Below are positions 31,569-41,737 of a stretch of DNA of 64,000 bases, piece by piece. A program made the translations under genes and the position numbers. Numbering within the stretch: the stretch's first letter is position 1; every line of letters begins with the position of its first letter. This DNA is from Deltaproteobacteria bacterium. Lineage in GTDB: Bacteria > Myxococcota_A > Polyangia > DRWM01 > JAAZOP01. Under the pieces are notes generated by a model that was not told where the DNA came from, did not search any database, and was given only the letters and a program-made list of their open reading frames with translations. Location: assembly GCA_016218765.1 (NCBI GenBank), contig JACRCZ010000069.1, positions 24,822 through 88,821 on the forward strand, read 5' to 3'.

Positions 31569-33269
31569 TCACTGCTGTCCATGGCCAGGGCCCACCCGGT
31601 ATCGGCGCCAGCGCGCAGCCCCGCCGGGGACGATCTCGCTGCGGGTGGTCAGGTTTTCGAGCGCCCTTCGGAAAGTGCGCTCGGGAATCTCGGACCCGAC
31701 GCGGCGATGAACCTCGGAAGCCGACGAATCCGGGAACCGACGCAGATCCTCCAAGATGAGCGCGCGGAGGCGATGAGGCTGGACGCCGGTGAGCGTGGTC
31801 AGTCGGTCCAGCCCTGCCTTGCGGAGTAGTGCGGGGGGAACCAGGTACCCCGTTCCCCGGCCGCGCCCGGTCTGTTCGACGAGGCCGCGTTCAAGTAGCC
31901 GGTCGATCCAGGGACGGCTCGCCGCCGGATCCTCGAGTTCCAGCCGTTCGGCCAGCGCGGCGGCCGAGAGGCCCTCGGTCTGTGCCAGCAGCCCCAGAGC
32001 GATCCGCTCGCGCTGCGTGAGCTGGTACCGCTTGTCGGCCTCGACGACGAGCTGGATCACGCCGGGCTGGATCACCCGCCGCGGGATCGTGACGTGGACG
32101 GAGTCGGCCCCCTCGCGCACCATGGGTGCCCCGCGGCCACTGGCGAGGAGCCGCTCGTACAGGAGGTCGAAGCCGCTGCCCTCGCGCTCCATCAGGCCCA
32201 GGTCGTGGAACACCCGCGCCATCCCTTCGTTCCTGCGGCGGGTGACGTGGAGGATGTTCCGGGGAGAGACCCCGATCGGCAGCCGTCCCGGGTTGACGAT
32301 TTCGAGCTGGTCCGGGTGAAGGTTGAGGAAGATGTCCCCGCGCTGGGTGTACGGGCGGTGAACGAGCGCGTTGACCAGCAGCTCCCGGACGACGGCTTCC
32401 TCGAAGGCCGGGACGGCGGTGCGGAACATGCCATCGGGCAGCTCGTAGCTCTCGCGGAAGTCGGGGATGGCGGCCCACACCGCGTCGATGAGCTCCGTCG
32501 GCGAGAGGGTGTAGTCGTCCCAGACGTACTTGCCGACCTTCTCGCCGCGCTCGTCGAACTTGATCGCCTGGATGATCGGGGCGCTGCCCAACCGTGCGCG
32601 GTCCGCGGCGGTGCCCAGCAGCAGCACGCCGAGGTTCGTCAGGGTGCTGCCGCGCGCGAGCGCGTAATGGTCGAGCAGCTCGGCGTCCGACTTCTCCTTC
32701 ACCGACGCGTTGACCCGGCCCGAGGCGCGGATCGCCGCGGTCCACTTCTCAAGCTCCGCCCGGTCGGCTGCGGCCGTCAGAATGCCCAGCGAGGTCATCG
32801 TCTCCCACGGCACGGCGGGGCGCTCGTCGGCGAGCCGCAGCACGTCGTCCCCCACGACGGGCCGGCAGGTGTCGCCGATGCGCACGAAGTAGCGCCCGTC
32901 GCCCGTGGAGGCGACGCCGACGGAGCGGGGGACGGCGACCACGACGTACTCGCCGCCGTTGGCGTCGTGGTGGATCTCCGGAAGCACCTGCACGTTGACG
33001 GTCAGCTCGCCGATGCGCTTGCGGATCCGGTCGAGCAGCGCCTGATCGACGCGCTGATCGGCGGGCGGGTGCTCATGCCGATCCTCGACGCCCAGCACGA
33101 TCTTGCCGCCGGAGCCGTTGGCGAAGCACACGCAGTCGCGGGCCAGTTCGTCGAAGTCCGCGGTGCGGCCGGTCACCAGCCGCAGCGACTTGCAGTCGAG
33201 TTGCTCCGTCTCGCAGATGCCGGCCGCGGCGGCACCGCCGGCTTCCGGACGATCCGACCGCGTCGTCAT
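31569..33269 (-). CDS. AlbA_2/Schlafen-type DNA-binding ATPase-like protein with winged helices
   Basis: 566 residues. The N-terminal AlbA_2 (Schlafen-like) domain is marked by ETEQLDCKSLR and CVCFANGSGGKIVLGVED. The central HATPase_c_4 domain has FEEAVVRELLVNALVHRPYT, GDIFLNLHPDQLEIVNPG and MARVFHDLGLMEREGSGFDLLYE. Two winged-helix segments follow (LTQRERIALGLLAQTEGLSA..., LRALILEDLRRFPDSSASEV...). Such proteins are often transcriptional regulators or effectors next to defence genes. Its ATG overlaps the stop of the upstream gene (ATGA), so it is translated with the ATPase and small protein. It could also bind the repeats at 31421-31510; that is inference. Confidence 0.82.
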   Translation of the reverse strand: MTTRSDRPEAGGAAAAGICETEQLDCKSLRLVTGRTADFDELARDCVCFANGSGGKIVLGVEDRHEHPPADQRVDQALLDRIRKRIGELTVNVQVLPEIHHDANGGEYVVVAVPRSVGVASTGDGRYFVRIGDTCRPVVGDDVLRLADERPAVPWETMTSLGILTAAADRAELEKWTAAIRASGRVNASVKEKSDAELLDHYALARGSTLTNLGVLLLGTAADRARLGSAPIIQAIKFDERGEKVGKYVWDDYTLSPTELIDAVWAAIPDFRESYELPDGMFRTAVPAFEEAVVRELLVNALVHRPYTQRGDIFLNLHPDQLEIVNPGRLPIGVSPRNILHVTRRRNEGMARVFHDLGLMEREGSGFDLLYERLLASGRGAPMVREGADSVHVTIPRRVIQPGVIQLVVEADKRYQLTQRERIALGLLAQTEGLSAAALAERLELEDPAASRPWIDRLLERGLVEQTGRGRGTGYLVPPALLRKAGLDRLTTLTGVQPHRLRALILEDLRRFPDSSASEVHRRVGSEIPERTFRRALENLTTRSEIVPGGAARWRRYRVGPGHGQQ

Positions 33270-33760
33270 TGCCCGCGTGACCTCCCATCTGCCTGCGGGA
33301 TCGGGAGATCCTTGCGCATCAGCATCTTGTGCACGAACTTGATGCCGTGCTGCTCCAGTCGGCGTATTGCTCGCTCCGTGTTGGCAATGTGGACCTTGCC
33401 GGACGCGACCCAGAACCACGCCGCGATCCGAGCGTTTGGCGTAAGCTGAGGGGCAAGCTGCTCCTTCGCGCACACCTGCTTCTTGATGACGGCCGAGATC
33501 TCCTTCTGCTTGGCGGAGTGCGGCTCGACGGCGATGACGCTTGCAGTCGGCCCATAGCCGAGCAGGTAGTCCCACCGGTTCTCCTGTTCGTGTCCCTCTT
33601 CGAACGCCTTGTCGATGTCGAGACTGTCAGCGAAGGCGGGGCGCAAGTCGACGTGGATGTACTCGTGATGCGACTTCTTCATCGCCCCGAGGCCGTTCTC
33701 GACGAGCGCCTGGAGTGACGACGCCGGCAGGAGGATCCGGCGCACCGGGGTGCCGCGCAT
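33266..33760 (-). CDS. Small protein paired with the ATPase, possible nuclease
   Basis: 164 residues, no family recognised with certainty. The core ENRWDYLLGYGPTASVIAVEPH, then AKQKEISAVIKKQ, has an Asp followed after about 13 residues by E-x-H and a downstream Lys helix, compatible with a PD-(D/E)XK nuclease fold. It lies 38 bases after the ATPase gene and overlaps the next gene by ATGA. An ATPase with a small nuclease-like partner is a frequent defence arrangement, but the activity here is only suggested. Start: ATG 33760. Confidence 0.6.
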   Translation of the reverse strand: MRGTPVRRILLPASSLQALVENGLGAMKKSHHEYIHVDLRPAFADSLDIDKAFEEGHEQENRWDYLLGYGPTASVIAVEPHSAKQKEISAVIKKQVCAKEQLAPQLTPNARIAAWFWVASGKVHIANTERAIRRLEQHGIKFVHKMLMRKDLPIPQADGRSRGQ

Positions 33761-33798
33761 TGTTTTGGCGCCCCCTCTGGCCTCCTTCCCTGGGGACC

Positions 33799-34947
33799 TC
33801 ATTCCTCGGCCTCGTTCACCGCTTCGCGGACGGCATCGCCGAAGCGCGAGCTGAACCCCGTCAGGCCACCCCACTCGGCCTCGCGCGCGTCCGCCGAGTC
33901 CGGGTCGAGATCCGAGATGTCTCTTGAGGCCACCTTGCCGTCTCGTTCGAAGGCCAGAAAATGGACCCTGTAGCTCCTCTCGAGCGCGCACTGGGCAACC
34001 TTCGACAACGGCACCGAGGACGGGGCGTCGAACGCCTGGCAAACGCGCTGCCAGCGTGCGTGGTGTTGCTTCAGGCGTTGGAGCATCCAGACGGCGGTCA
34101 GGACATGAGGCGAGTGGGTGGAGACGACGACCCTGTAGCCGCGCCAGAGGAGGTCCAGGACGAGCAGGAGGACGACGTTGAGCGCCTGCGGGTGCAGGCC
34201 CATCTCGGGTTCCTCGATGATCACCCAGTCGATCTCTTCTTGCTTCGCCTTGTGTGTCCTGGGGAGGAGGTGGTAGAGCCCAAGAAGTAGCGGGGCGAAC
34301 TCGCGTTGGCCGGCGGACCATGTCATGAACGGGAGGTTGGCATCCCCGTGGGCCAGTCTCAGCCGCCGCGCGTGCTGCTGATCCTCCTCCAGCGCGACGG
34401 TCCCACCGTGGAACACCGCCGCAGCGATCAGGTCGCGGTATTCCTTCTTGAGCTGGCGCTCGACCGGAAAGAGCCGCTCGCCGCCGCGTTCGCTGAATCG
34501 ATCGTGCAGGTTCTGGCTGAAGATGCGTGCGACGGCGGGGGTGTCCGAGGTCAGGCGCTGGAACGGCGCCGCCCAACCGTCGGTGATCAGCATCGCGCGG
34601 TGGGCCGGGATGAAGAACACGCTCTCGGCGTCCGCGCCACGCATGCCGAGGTTCTCCGGGTTGATCTTCTTGCCATCGAGGCGGACTTCCGACTCCCTCG
34701 TCCACGCGGCGCCCATCCCGACGCCGAAGATCAGCTCGACGCGGTCGTTCGCGCCGGTCGCATGTTGACCCGCCTGGCGGAGTAGGTTGATCAGATGGCG
34801 TCCGTCAAGCGCTGCCTTGAGCCACTGGAGCGCAAGGCTCTTCCCGGTCCCCTGAGCGCCGACGAGCACGGTCAGGTCGGCCAGCTTGAGATCGACCTCG
34901 CGGAGCTGCCCGAAGTTGCGGATCGACAGGGTGACGGGCTTGCTCAT
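33799..34947 (-). CDS. SMC/ABC-like AAA ATPase
   Basis: 382 residues. Walker A is GAQGTGKS (30-37), the signature-like motif SAGQREFAPLLLGLYHLLP, Walker B IIEEPEMGLHP and a His-switch STHSPHVLTA: the order and spacing of ABC/SMC-type ATPases of the OLD/RecF kind. No TOPRIM domain is seen at the C-terminus, which distinguishes it from OLD nucleases. The gene overlaps the methyltransferase stop by ATGA and is followed by the small possible nuclease, so the three are likely produced together. Role: probably the DNA-sensing motor of the local defence module. Confidence 0.85.
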   Translation of the reverse strand: MSKPVTLSIRNFGQLREVDLKLADLTVLVGAQGTGKSLALQWLKAALDGRHLINLLRQAGQHATGANDRVELIFGVGMGAAWTRESEVRLDGKKINPENLGMRGADAESVFFIPAHRAMLITDGWAAPFQRLTSDTPAVARIFSQNLHDRFSERGGERLFPVERQLKKEYRDLIAAAVFHGGTVALEEDQQHARRLRLAHGDANLPFMTWSAGQREFAPLLLGLYHLLPRTHKAKQEEIDWVIIEEPEMGLHPQALNVVLLLVLDLLWRGYRVVVSTHSPHVLTAVWMLQRLKQHHARWQRVCQAFDAPSSVPLSKVAQCALERSYRVHFLAFERDGKVASRDISDLDPDSADAREAEWGGLTGFSSRFGDAVREAVNEAEE

Positions 34948-37900
34948 GATCTTCCTCCCGACTTCTTCCGCGTGTCCGGATGTGCCACGCGCGGGTCCGC
35001 CGGCGGCGGGTCGAGCCGCGTCTCGTACGGCCTCCCGGTCCGCGCCGCCTCCGCCATCGCATCGTAGATCTCGAGGATGACGCGCTTGGTGCGGTACTCG
35101 CCGTGCGCCTTCTCGTCGTTCTTCTTCACGATCGGGAACGTGTCCATGATGTAGTCCACGTCGCCGCGATCGATACCGTAGAGGTGGAAGAACGCGGCGT
35201 CGAGCTCGCAACGGAGGAAGAACCGACGCGCCGGGTCCCAGCGGAACGGCGGGCCGTCGTACCCGACGTCGCGGGCGAAGGGCTCCAGGTCCCAGGCGGT
35301 GTAGGTGAGCTCGAGCACGCGGGGGAGGAGCCAGTTCAGCACCGCGCCTGCGCTCCATGAGGTGACAGCGCCATGCGCCTTCGGCGAAAGAACCGGAAGC
35401 TGTCTGAGCTGAACGTAGTTCAAGTGCGTGCCCCCGAGCTTCTGGCGGGCGGCATAGTCCAACGCAAAGCTGCATAGGTTCGCGTAGAGTGCGCTCGCGG
35501 ACGCGGGCTCCGTGTCCGGGAGCATAAGCGGCGTAGTGTTTCCAACCGCTACCAGCGGCATCAACGAGGCGACGACCGTGCGCTGATGCGCGCTGGCGGT
35601 GATGTCGTGCCACCCCAACAGCCATCCGGGCACGCGGGCGTCGCAGAAGCGGCCGGTAACTTCGTGCCGTGCCACCCAGTAGCGAGGAAGCGCCTGGTGC
35701 GTTGGATCCTGACTGAGTTCTAGTGGCACGGCGGGCATGGCCGTCCCGGCCCAGCCATCGGTGGTCAGGCCGTAGTCGCCGTACCGGTGGTCGAAGTGAT
35801 GCACCATCTTCGCCTCGAAGAGCGGTAGGTACTCGCCACTTCCTCCGACAAAACGGTTGCCGACCAACTTGTCGCCCCCTGCCTCGAGTTGGGCTCGCGT
35901 ATTGAAGAGCCCAGAATCGTTGGTCATGTCCAGCATGCGCATGAACCGCAGACCCCATGGGTTGCCACCCGCCTCGTCGTGCTCGCGCCAGAGGATCCCT
36001 GCGCGGCGGTACATCGCGAGGTTGATCCGGGCGTCGCGGCCTGATCGAAAGGTTGGACAGGTACCTGTGTTTGGGTTCACGACGTCAATGTCAGCCGCGG
36101 ACAGCGAATGCGCATGGTGTTGGATGTCAGACACCCGCTCAAGCGCGGCGGCAACAACGAAGACTCCGTGGCCGAACGCTCCGACGGTCAGGAGCGCGAA
36201 CCTGAAGTTGCCGTGCGCAACGCCGGGGAAGAAACCAGACTGGGCTGTGTTGTCGAAGTCGAGCAGGCTCTGCAGTCGCTTGCCGCCGATCAACGAGGAG
36301 ATGAAGGCTGCGGTGGTGTCGTTCGTTGCAATCCCCGTTGGCACGATGAAGCCGGCGCGGCCCCGTGGCCCGGCAACCGAACAGTTGTGCTCGGCAAAGA
36401 TCGCGTAGGTGTTCACGTCGCCCTTCGCGCACAGCGGGTACCGCCCCGAGTGGCGGATGCTGTGGCTTTCGCCTTCGGCGATGCGGCTCGCTGCACACCA
36501 CTCCGCCCAGAGCGCGGGATCCGCGTCGGCAAGGGCGGCGATCGCCTTCTTCCGCGCCGCCGCGTTCTTCGCATTAGCGATCTCCGGGTTGCGCGCGGCG
36601 AAGAACTCCTGCTCCTGGAGCTTGATCCGTTCCCACGGCGGATTCCCGAGCACGACGTCGAACCCGCCCTTTGCGAAAACCTGGGGGAAGGCGAGGTGCC
36701 AGTGGAAGAAGGTGTACTGGCGCGCCAGATCCTCGGTCGTCTTCACGGTCAGCGGGTTCGGCGGCTGTCCGTCGCGGATCGTGCGCCAGACCTCGTTCGT
36801 CGGAGCGGCCTCGGCCAGCGGGCCGGGCTGCTTCGGCCAGACGAAGGCCGCGCACCAGGCGTCGGAGAACTGCTTCTGGTGGCGATACGCCGCGGAGTCC
36901 AGGATGCCCGCCCAACGCGCCTCTTTGCCGGCGAGCGCCTCGGCGTCTGCGTCGGAGGCCGCATCCAGCTCGGCGACCGAGCGCGCCACGTCGGCCGACT
37001 CCTGCCCGGGGCCACCGGTCAGGAAGGACCACGAGGTTTGCGCGCTGTCCGCGTGGCGCTTGTTCCGCTTCTTGAGCGCGCTCGCCTCCTTCCTATCGTC
37101 GCCTTCGATCGGGTTCCATGCGTCGTCCGGAATCCCCTTCGCCATCAGCTCGGGGGTTGTGCCCAACAGCGCGTTGCCGTGCCTGACGTGCGCGTCCAGG
37201 AAGGTCAGCGGCAGCCCCGGCTCGACGGCCTCCATCCACAACGCGACCTGGCACAGCTCCACCGCCATCGGGTTGAGGTCGACCCCGTACACGCACCGGC
37301 CGACAACCTGGCGCAGGGCTCGGCGGTACTCCGCCGCCGAGGGCGTCCCCGCCGCCTGGAGCCGCGCAACATGCGCCGCTAGCCGCCGCGCCGCCGCCAG
37401 CAGGAAGTGCCCCGAGCCGCAGGCCGGGTCCACGACCGACAACCCCAACAACGCGTCGACCGGGTTGTCGGGGCTCTTCGCGATGGTCTCGGAGATGACC
37501 GGGTCGAGCGCGCTATCCAGGAGCACCTGCACCAGGCTGTCGGGCGTGTAGTAGCTGCCCGTCGTCTTCCGCGCGTGGCCCTTCGCCTCCCCCCCCGTCG
37601 CGAACTCGAACCGCCGGCCGTCCTCCCCGACCTGCGGGACCAGCTCGAGCAGGCTCTCGTACACCGAGCCCAGCTCCTCCGGCCCCATGTCCCGCCAGTT
37701 CACCCGCGCCAGCCCCGACTCCTCCCGCAACCACGCCAACCGGAAGACGGCCAGGAGCAGGAAGCGGTTCTCCAGCTTCGCCGCGTCGAGCGCCGGGCAC
37801 CGGTTTGGCGCGAAGATCCCGGCCAGCGCGGGCAGGCCGAGCCGCGGCTCGCCCGACGCCACGCCGCGGAACACGATCTTCAACGACTCCCAGAGGTCCG

Positions 37901-38960
37901 AATGCCGGTCGTGGGCGCTCCGCCGCACCGAACGCTCCCGCAGACGCCGCAAGCCGTACCCCGCCTCGTAGAGGTCCTTGACCTTCTTGTCGGCGCCCGT
38001 TGGGTGCAGCAGACCGCGCTCCTCCACCGTCAGCAGGAAGATCAACCGGTAGACCAGCCGCAGGAGCTGGCTGAAGAAGTCCTTCGTCGCCAGCGAGCCG
38101 CCCTGCAACGCGGCGCGCAGCTCCTGGTTCGCAGCGTGCGCCAGGAACCCGCCGCCCAGCGCCTTGAGCGCCTCCTCGACGCCGTGCCGCAGGTGCTCGC
38201 GGGCCCGCGTCCCCTCCTCCCGACCGGCGGTGCGCCACTCCTCGAGCGCGCACTCGGTCGCCGGACGGTCGGGTCGCCCGAAGCGTGTCTCGTGAGCGAT
38301 CAGCCACAGCGCCGCGAAGTCCGAGAACCGCTGCTCCTCGAAGATCCGCGCCAGGTCCGCCTCGATCCACGACGGCCGCGTCAGGCTCTCGTTGTCGCGC
38401 ACGATCCGCAGCGACATGCCGTTGGTGGCAAGCCCCCACAACGCCTTCTCTTCGGCGTTGAGAAACTCCTGGGCGAGGCCGAAGGCGCTGCGCCGCCGGC
38501 TGCCGTCGCCGAAGCCCGCCAACGGATCGTCGAGCGTGACGTCCGCCGGCGCAACGACCACCGGTACCCGCCCCCCCAACGCCGCGAAGCCAATCGGGCA
38601 AATGCGGTCGCCCAGGGTCACCGGCCCCACCGCGGCGAGCGACCCGAACCCGTAGCTTTCGCGCAGCAGGGACGGCACGAACCGCTCGGACAGCGTCGCC
38701 GCGTCGGCGCCGGCCGTCCGACCGGCGGCGAACTCGGCCCAGTGCGCCTGCGCGATGCGCCAATACCGGCCGATTTCGTCGCGGATGTTGCAGCCCTTCG
38801 GGACCGCGTAGTCCGCCTCCGTCTGCTGCCCCGCCCCAAGCTGCGCCGCACGGGAGAGCCACTCCGGCGACAGCAGCCCACCCTCGATCGACAGCGCGTC
38901 GAAGCCCAGCTCCGCTTCCTTCCGCCGCGCCGTCCTCCGCGCCGTCCTGCGCATCGCCAT
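34944..38960 (-). CDS. Large Eco57I/PglX-like adenine-specific DNA methyltransferase
   Basis: 1338 residues. An all-helical N-terminal region of about 450 residues precedes the methylase. SAM motif I is DPACGSGHFLLAAARRLA (around residue 510), then GVDLNPMAVELCQVALWMEA; the catalytic motif IV is VLGNPPWERIKLQEQEFFAA (around residue 770). The long C-terminal part (FVGGSGEYLPLFEAKMVHHF...) probably recognises DNA. The single-chain size fits BREX PglX, DISARM DrmMI and type IIL/IIG enzymes. No PD-(D/E)XK motif was noticed at the N-terminus, so methylation only is assumed. It starts 5 bases after the SNF2 gene; ATGs 38960 and 38954 are both possible. Confidence 0.88.
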   Translation of the reverse strand: MAMRRTARRTARRKEAELGFDALSIEGGLLSPEWLSRAAQLGAGQQTEADYAVPKGCNIRDEIGRYWRIAQAHWAEFAAGRTAGADAATLSERFVPSLLRESYGFGSLAAVGPVTLGDRICPIGFAALGGRVPVVVAPADVTLDDPLAGFGDGSRRRSAFGLAQEFLNAEEKALWGLATNGMSLRIVRDNESLTRPSWIEADLARIFEEQRFSDFAALWLIAHETRFGRPDRPATECALEEWRTAGREEGTRAREHLRHGVEEALKALGGGFLAHAANQELRAALQGGSLATKDFFSQLLRLVYRLIFLLTVEERGLLHPTGADKKVKDLYEAGYGLRRLRERSVRRSAHDRHSDLWESLKIVFRGVASGEPRLGLPALAGIFAPNRCPALDAAKLENRFLLLAVFRLAWLREESGLARVNWRDMGPEELGSVYESLLELVPQVGEDGRRFEFATGGEAKGHARKTTGSYYTPDSLVQVLLDSALDPVISETIAKSPDNPVDALLGLSVVDPACGSGHFLLAAARRLAAHVARLQAAGTPSAAEYRRALRQVVGRCVYGVDLNPMAVELCQVALWMEAVEPGLPLTFLDAHVRHGNALLGTTPELMAKGIPDDAWNPIEGDDRKEASALKKRNKRHADSAQTSWSFLTGGPGQESADVARSVAELDAASDADAEALAGKEARWAGILDSAAYRHQKQFSDAWCAAFVWPKQPGPLAEAAPTNEVWRTIRDGQPPNPLTVKTTEDLARQYTFFHWHLAFPQVFAKGGFDVVLGNPPWERIKLQEQEFFAARNPEIANAKNAAARKKAIAALADADPALWAEWCAASRIAEGESHSIRHSGRYPLCAKGDVNTYAIFAEHNCSVAGPRGRAGFIVPTGIATNDTTAAFISSLIGGKRLQSLLDFDNTAQSGFFPGVAHGNFRFALLTVGAFGHGVFVVAAALERVSDIQHHAHSLSAADIDVVNPNTGTCPTFRSGRDARINLAMYRRAGILWREHDEAGGNPWGLRFMRMLDMTNDSGLFNTRAQLEAGGDKLVGNRFVGGSGEYLPLFEAKMVHHFDHRYGDYGLTTDGWAGTAMPAVPLELSQDPTHQALPRYWVARHEVTGRFCDARVPGWLLGWHDITASAHQRTVVASLMPLVAVGNTTPLMLPDTEPASASALYANLCSFALDYAARQKLGGTHLNYVQLRQLPVLSPKAHGAVTSWSAGAVLNWLLPRVLELTYTAWDLEPFARDVGYDGPPFRWDPARRFFLRCELDAAFFHLYGIDRGDVDYIMDTFPIVKKNDEKAHGEYRTKRVILEIYDAMAEAARTGRPYETRLDPPPADPRVAHPDTRKKSGGRS

Positions 38961-38965
38961 GACGC

Positions 38966-41737
38966 TCAGCCCACCTTCGGCAACAGGACGAACAGGCCGA
39001 TCACGTCGGCCGGTAACAACGCCTTGACGGTGTAGCGCCCGCGTGCCTCGGCCGCCTCGCGCACCCGCCGGTGATCGGCCAGCAATGCCTGGGCGCGACG
39101 CTCGGCGAACGCCTGCACGTCGGCCAGCCGCGCCTCGACCTGCTCGCTCGCCTGCTTCGCCGCGCGCTCGCGGACGTGGGCCGGCGGATCGGTCAAGGGC
39201 GGCGGCAGGAGGAGCGCGAGCGCCGCCGTATCCTCCAACGGCGTCGCCGACGACCCGACCCACGCCAGCGCGTTGGCCTCCTCGACCAGCAGCGTGGAGC
39301 TGCGCTCGCCCCTCTGCGTCACGAGCTGGTGCCGCAGCCGCAGCAACGCGACCGTCGTCTTCTCCTTGATCTCGCCGGAAACCCAGCACCCGACCCGGCC
39401 GAGGACGGCCGGGTCCCCGTCGCCGTCACCCGCCGCCGCGGCAAGCGTGCGCTCCAGCAAGGTCTCCGCCAGCACCGTGACCAGCGGATGGCTCCTCGTC
39501 ACCGACCGGCACCGCCTCGCCGGCGGGTACTTGAAGTCGATCTTCAGCGTCCCGCCAAGCCCCTCCGACTCGAGCCGCTCGCGGACGTCCTCGGGCAGAG
39601 CGGCCAGCGGCGCCTTGCAGCCGGACTGCATCGGCTCGAGCGCGGAGCCGAGCCGGGCGAGCGCCCGGTCGGCGAACCGGCGCACGTCGTCGTTCCCCCC
39701 CAGCGCGGCGAGCGTCTTGTGCAGCTCGGGCAGGACGTCGTCCGGCTTGAGCCGCCGCTGGGCGAAGACCGTCCGATTCGCCTTGGCCTGGTCGGCGGCG
39801 TTCTGCCAGGTCTCCTCGAAGAGCCGCAGCTGCTGTGCCGTCGCGGGATCGCCGCCACGGCGGAGCAGGACCGCCTTGAGAAGCACCTCCGTCAGCGTTT
39901 GTCCCTGCTCGGGCAGCGGCACCGGCACGCCCAGCTCCTCCCGGATCTTCGCCGCCTTGCGGATGATCACGTCGAGCACGGCGCCATCGACCGGGTTGTT
40001 CTTCCCGTAGATCAGCGTCGCCCGAACGACGGGACTCTCCTGGCCGAAGCGGTCCACGCGCCCCTCGCGCTGCTCGTGCCGCGTCGGATTCCACGAGAGG
40101 TCGTAGTGGACGACCGCGTCGAACTGCTCCTGGAGGTTGATGCCCTCGGAAAGGCAGTCGGTGGCGACGAGGATCCGGCGCTCCGCTTCGCCCAACGCCG
40201 CGACCCTGTCGTCCCGCTCGTCCGGCGTCAGCTCCCCGGTGACCACGACCACCGTCACGCCGTCGAACTTGCCCTGGAGCTGGCGGCCCACGTAGTGCGC
40301 CGTGGCGATGTAGCGGCAGAAGACGACCGGGGCGAAACCGTCGGCCACGAGCTGCCGCAGGTGCTCGGTCAGCACGGCCAGCTTGGGATCCCCCTTCTGG
40401 CCCGCCAGCTCCTCGGCCTGGCTGATCAGCGCGCCCAACGCCGGGTCCTCCGTCCCCGCGGGCGGCTCGACGTCGTCCGGCGACAGAGCGTCCGAGGTGC
40501 CGTCGAAGAGCCGGTCGAGCAGTTCTTCCCGCTCCTCCTCGCCCGTCTCGATCCCGGCCCGGGTCCGGAGCGCCACGACTGCCGCCAGCGGGCTCGAGGC
40601 CGCGCAGCGCATCAGCGCCAGGGTCCCCCAGAAGTTCAGCCGCTGGCGGAGCGCGTCGCCTTCGGCGGCCTCGACGATGCCACGGCAGTAGTCGAGTACG
40701 GCGTCGAAAAACCGCTCCCACGCTCCGGTGAGCTTGTAGGTCAGCTCCCTGGTTTCGCGCTTCGGGAAGATCCGGCCCTCTTTCCACTCGGCGATGTCCG
40801 GCCGGCGCCGCTGGACGAAGTGCCGCGAGAGCGCCTCGCGCAGCCGGGTGCGCTCATCGCCCGTCGCCTCGCCCAGCCTCTCGAATCTGCCGTCCAGGAG
40901 CCCCAGCAGCCGGAAGAACGCCGCCTCGTCGCCGGAGTGCGGGGTCGCCGTGAGCATGACCAGATGCCGGGTGGGCGATGCCGTCAGGCTCTTGAGCAGC
41001 TCGTGCCGCTGGTGACGGCCTTTCCCCGTGGAGGCGCAGGTGTGCGCCTCGTCCACGATGACCAGCTCGGGGCAGGTGTGGGAAAAACGGTCGCGCCGGT
41101 TCTGGCTCTTGATGTAGTCCAGGCTGACGACCGTGTGCGGGTACACCGAAAAGATGCTGGCGCCCGGGGGGATGCTCTCCTCCAGGCGCCGGGCGTTGGA
41201 CGCCGTGACCGCCGCGGGCCGGAAGTTGAAGCGCGTCTCCAGCTCGGTGACCCACTGGTCCACCAGGTGCGGCGGGCACAGCACGCAAAAACGTTCGACG
41301 TCGCCGCGGTCGAACAGCTCGCGCGCGATCAACGCCGCCTCGATCGTCTTCCCGATGCCGACGTCGTCCGCGATGAGCAGCCGGACCGGGTCCAGCTTCA
41401 GCGCCATGAGCAGCGGGACGAGCTGGTAGGCGCGCGGCTCGACCGCGATCTGCCCAAAACTGCGGAACGGTCCCGCTCCGCGGCGGAGCGAGAGCAGCAG
41501 CGCGTCCCGGAGAAGCAGCGCCGCGTCGTGCCCCGCCTTCTGCGCCGGGTCCGGACGCGGGAACGTGGCCTCCGCGACCGGCTCGGCCTCGAGCCCGAGG
41601 TGGATCAGCGTCTGGTCTTCCTCGGAGCCGGACACCGGCCGCACGCGGAGCACTTCGGCGTCGCTGCCCGTGAGCACGATCCACTCGCGGCCGCGGGCGC
41701 GGACGAGCGACCCGGGCCCGAAGCTGAGTGCGGTCAT
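38966..41737 (-). CDS. SNF2-family helicase (DrmD/HepA-like)
   Basis: 923 residues. A short beta-rich N-terminus (FGPGSLVRARGREWIVL) precedes the motor: Walker A as ADDVGIGKT (124-131), VIVDEAHTCAS, VMLTATPHSGD, then in the C-terminal lobe LVATDCLSEGINLQEQFDAVVHYD-type and WNPTRHEQREGRVDRFGQ (split here for length). The C-terminal 250 residues are helical and unassigned. Enzymes of this class translocate on double-stranded DNA; DISARM class I uses a similar DrmD. The ATG overlaps the stop of the DUF1998 helicase (ATGA), and the methyltransferase follows 5 bases after the stop. Confidence 0.86.
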   Translation of the reverse strand: MTALSFGPGSLVRARGREWIVLTGSDAEVLRVRPVSGSEEDQTLIHLGLEAEPVAEATFPRPDPAQKAGHDAALLLRDALLLSLRRGAGPFRSFGQIAVEPRAYQLVPLLMALKLDPVRLLIADDVGIGKTIEAALIARELFDRGDVERFCVLCPPHLVDQWVTELETRFNFRPAAVTASNARRLEESIPPGASIFSVYPHTVVSLDYIKSQNRRDRFSHTCPELVIVDEAHTCASTGKGRHQRHELLKSLTASPTRHLVMLTATPHSGDEAAFFRLLGLLDGRFERLGEATGDERTRLREALSRHFVQRRRPDIAEWKEGRIFPKRETRELTYKLTGAWERFFDAVLDYCRGIVEAAEGDALRQRLNFWGTLALMRCAASSPLAAVVALRTRAGIETGEEEREELLDRLFDGTSDALSPDDVEPPAGTEDPALGALISQAEELAGQKGDPKLAVLTEHLRQLVADGFAPVVFCRYIATAHYVGRQLQGKFDGVTVVVVTGELTPDERDDRVAALGEAERRILVATDCLSEGINLQEQFDAVVHYDLSWNPTRHEQREGRVDRFGQESPVVRATLIYGKNNPVDGAVLDVIIRKAAKIREELGVPVPLPEQGQTLTEVLLKAVLLRRGGDPATAQQLRLFEETWQNAADQAKANRTVFAQRRLKPDDVLPELHKTLAALGGNDDVRRFADRALARLGSALEPMQSGCKAPLAALPEDVRERLESEGLGGTLKIDFKYPPARRCRSVTRSHPLVTVLAETLLERTLAAAAGDGDGDPAVLGRVGCWVSGEIKEKTTVALLRLRHQLVTQRGERSSTLLVEEANALAWVGSSATPLEDTAALALLLPPPLTDPPAHVRERAAKQASEQVEARLADVQAFAERRAQALLADHRRVREAAEARGRYTVKALLPADVIGLFVLLPKVG

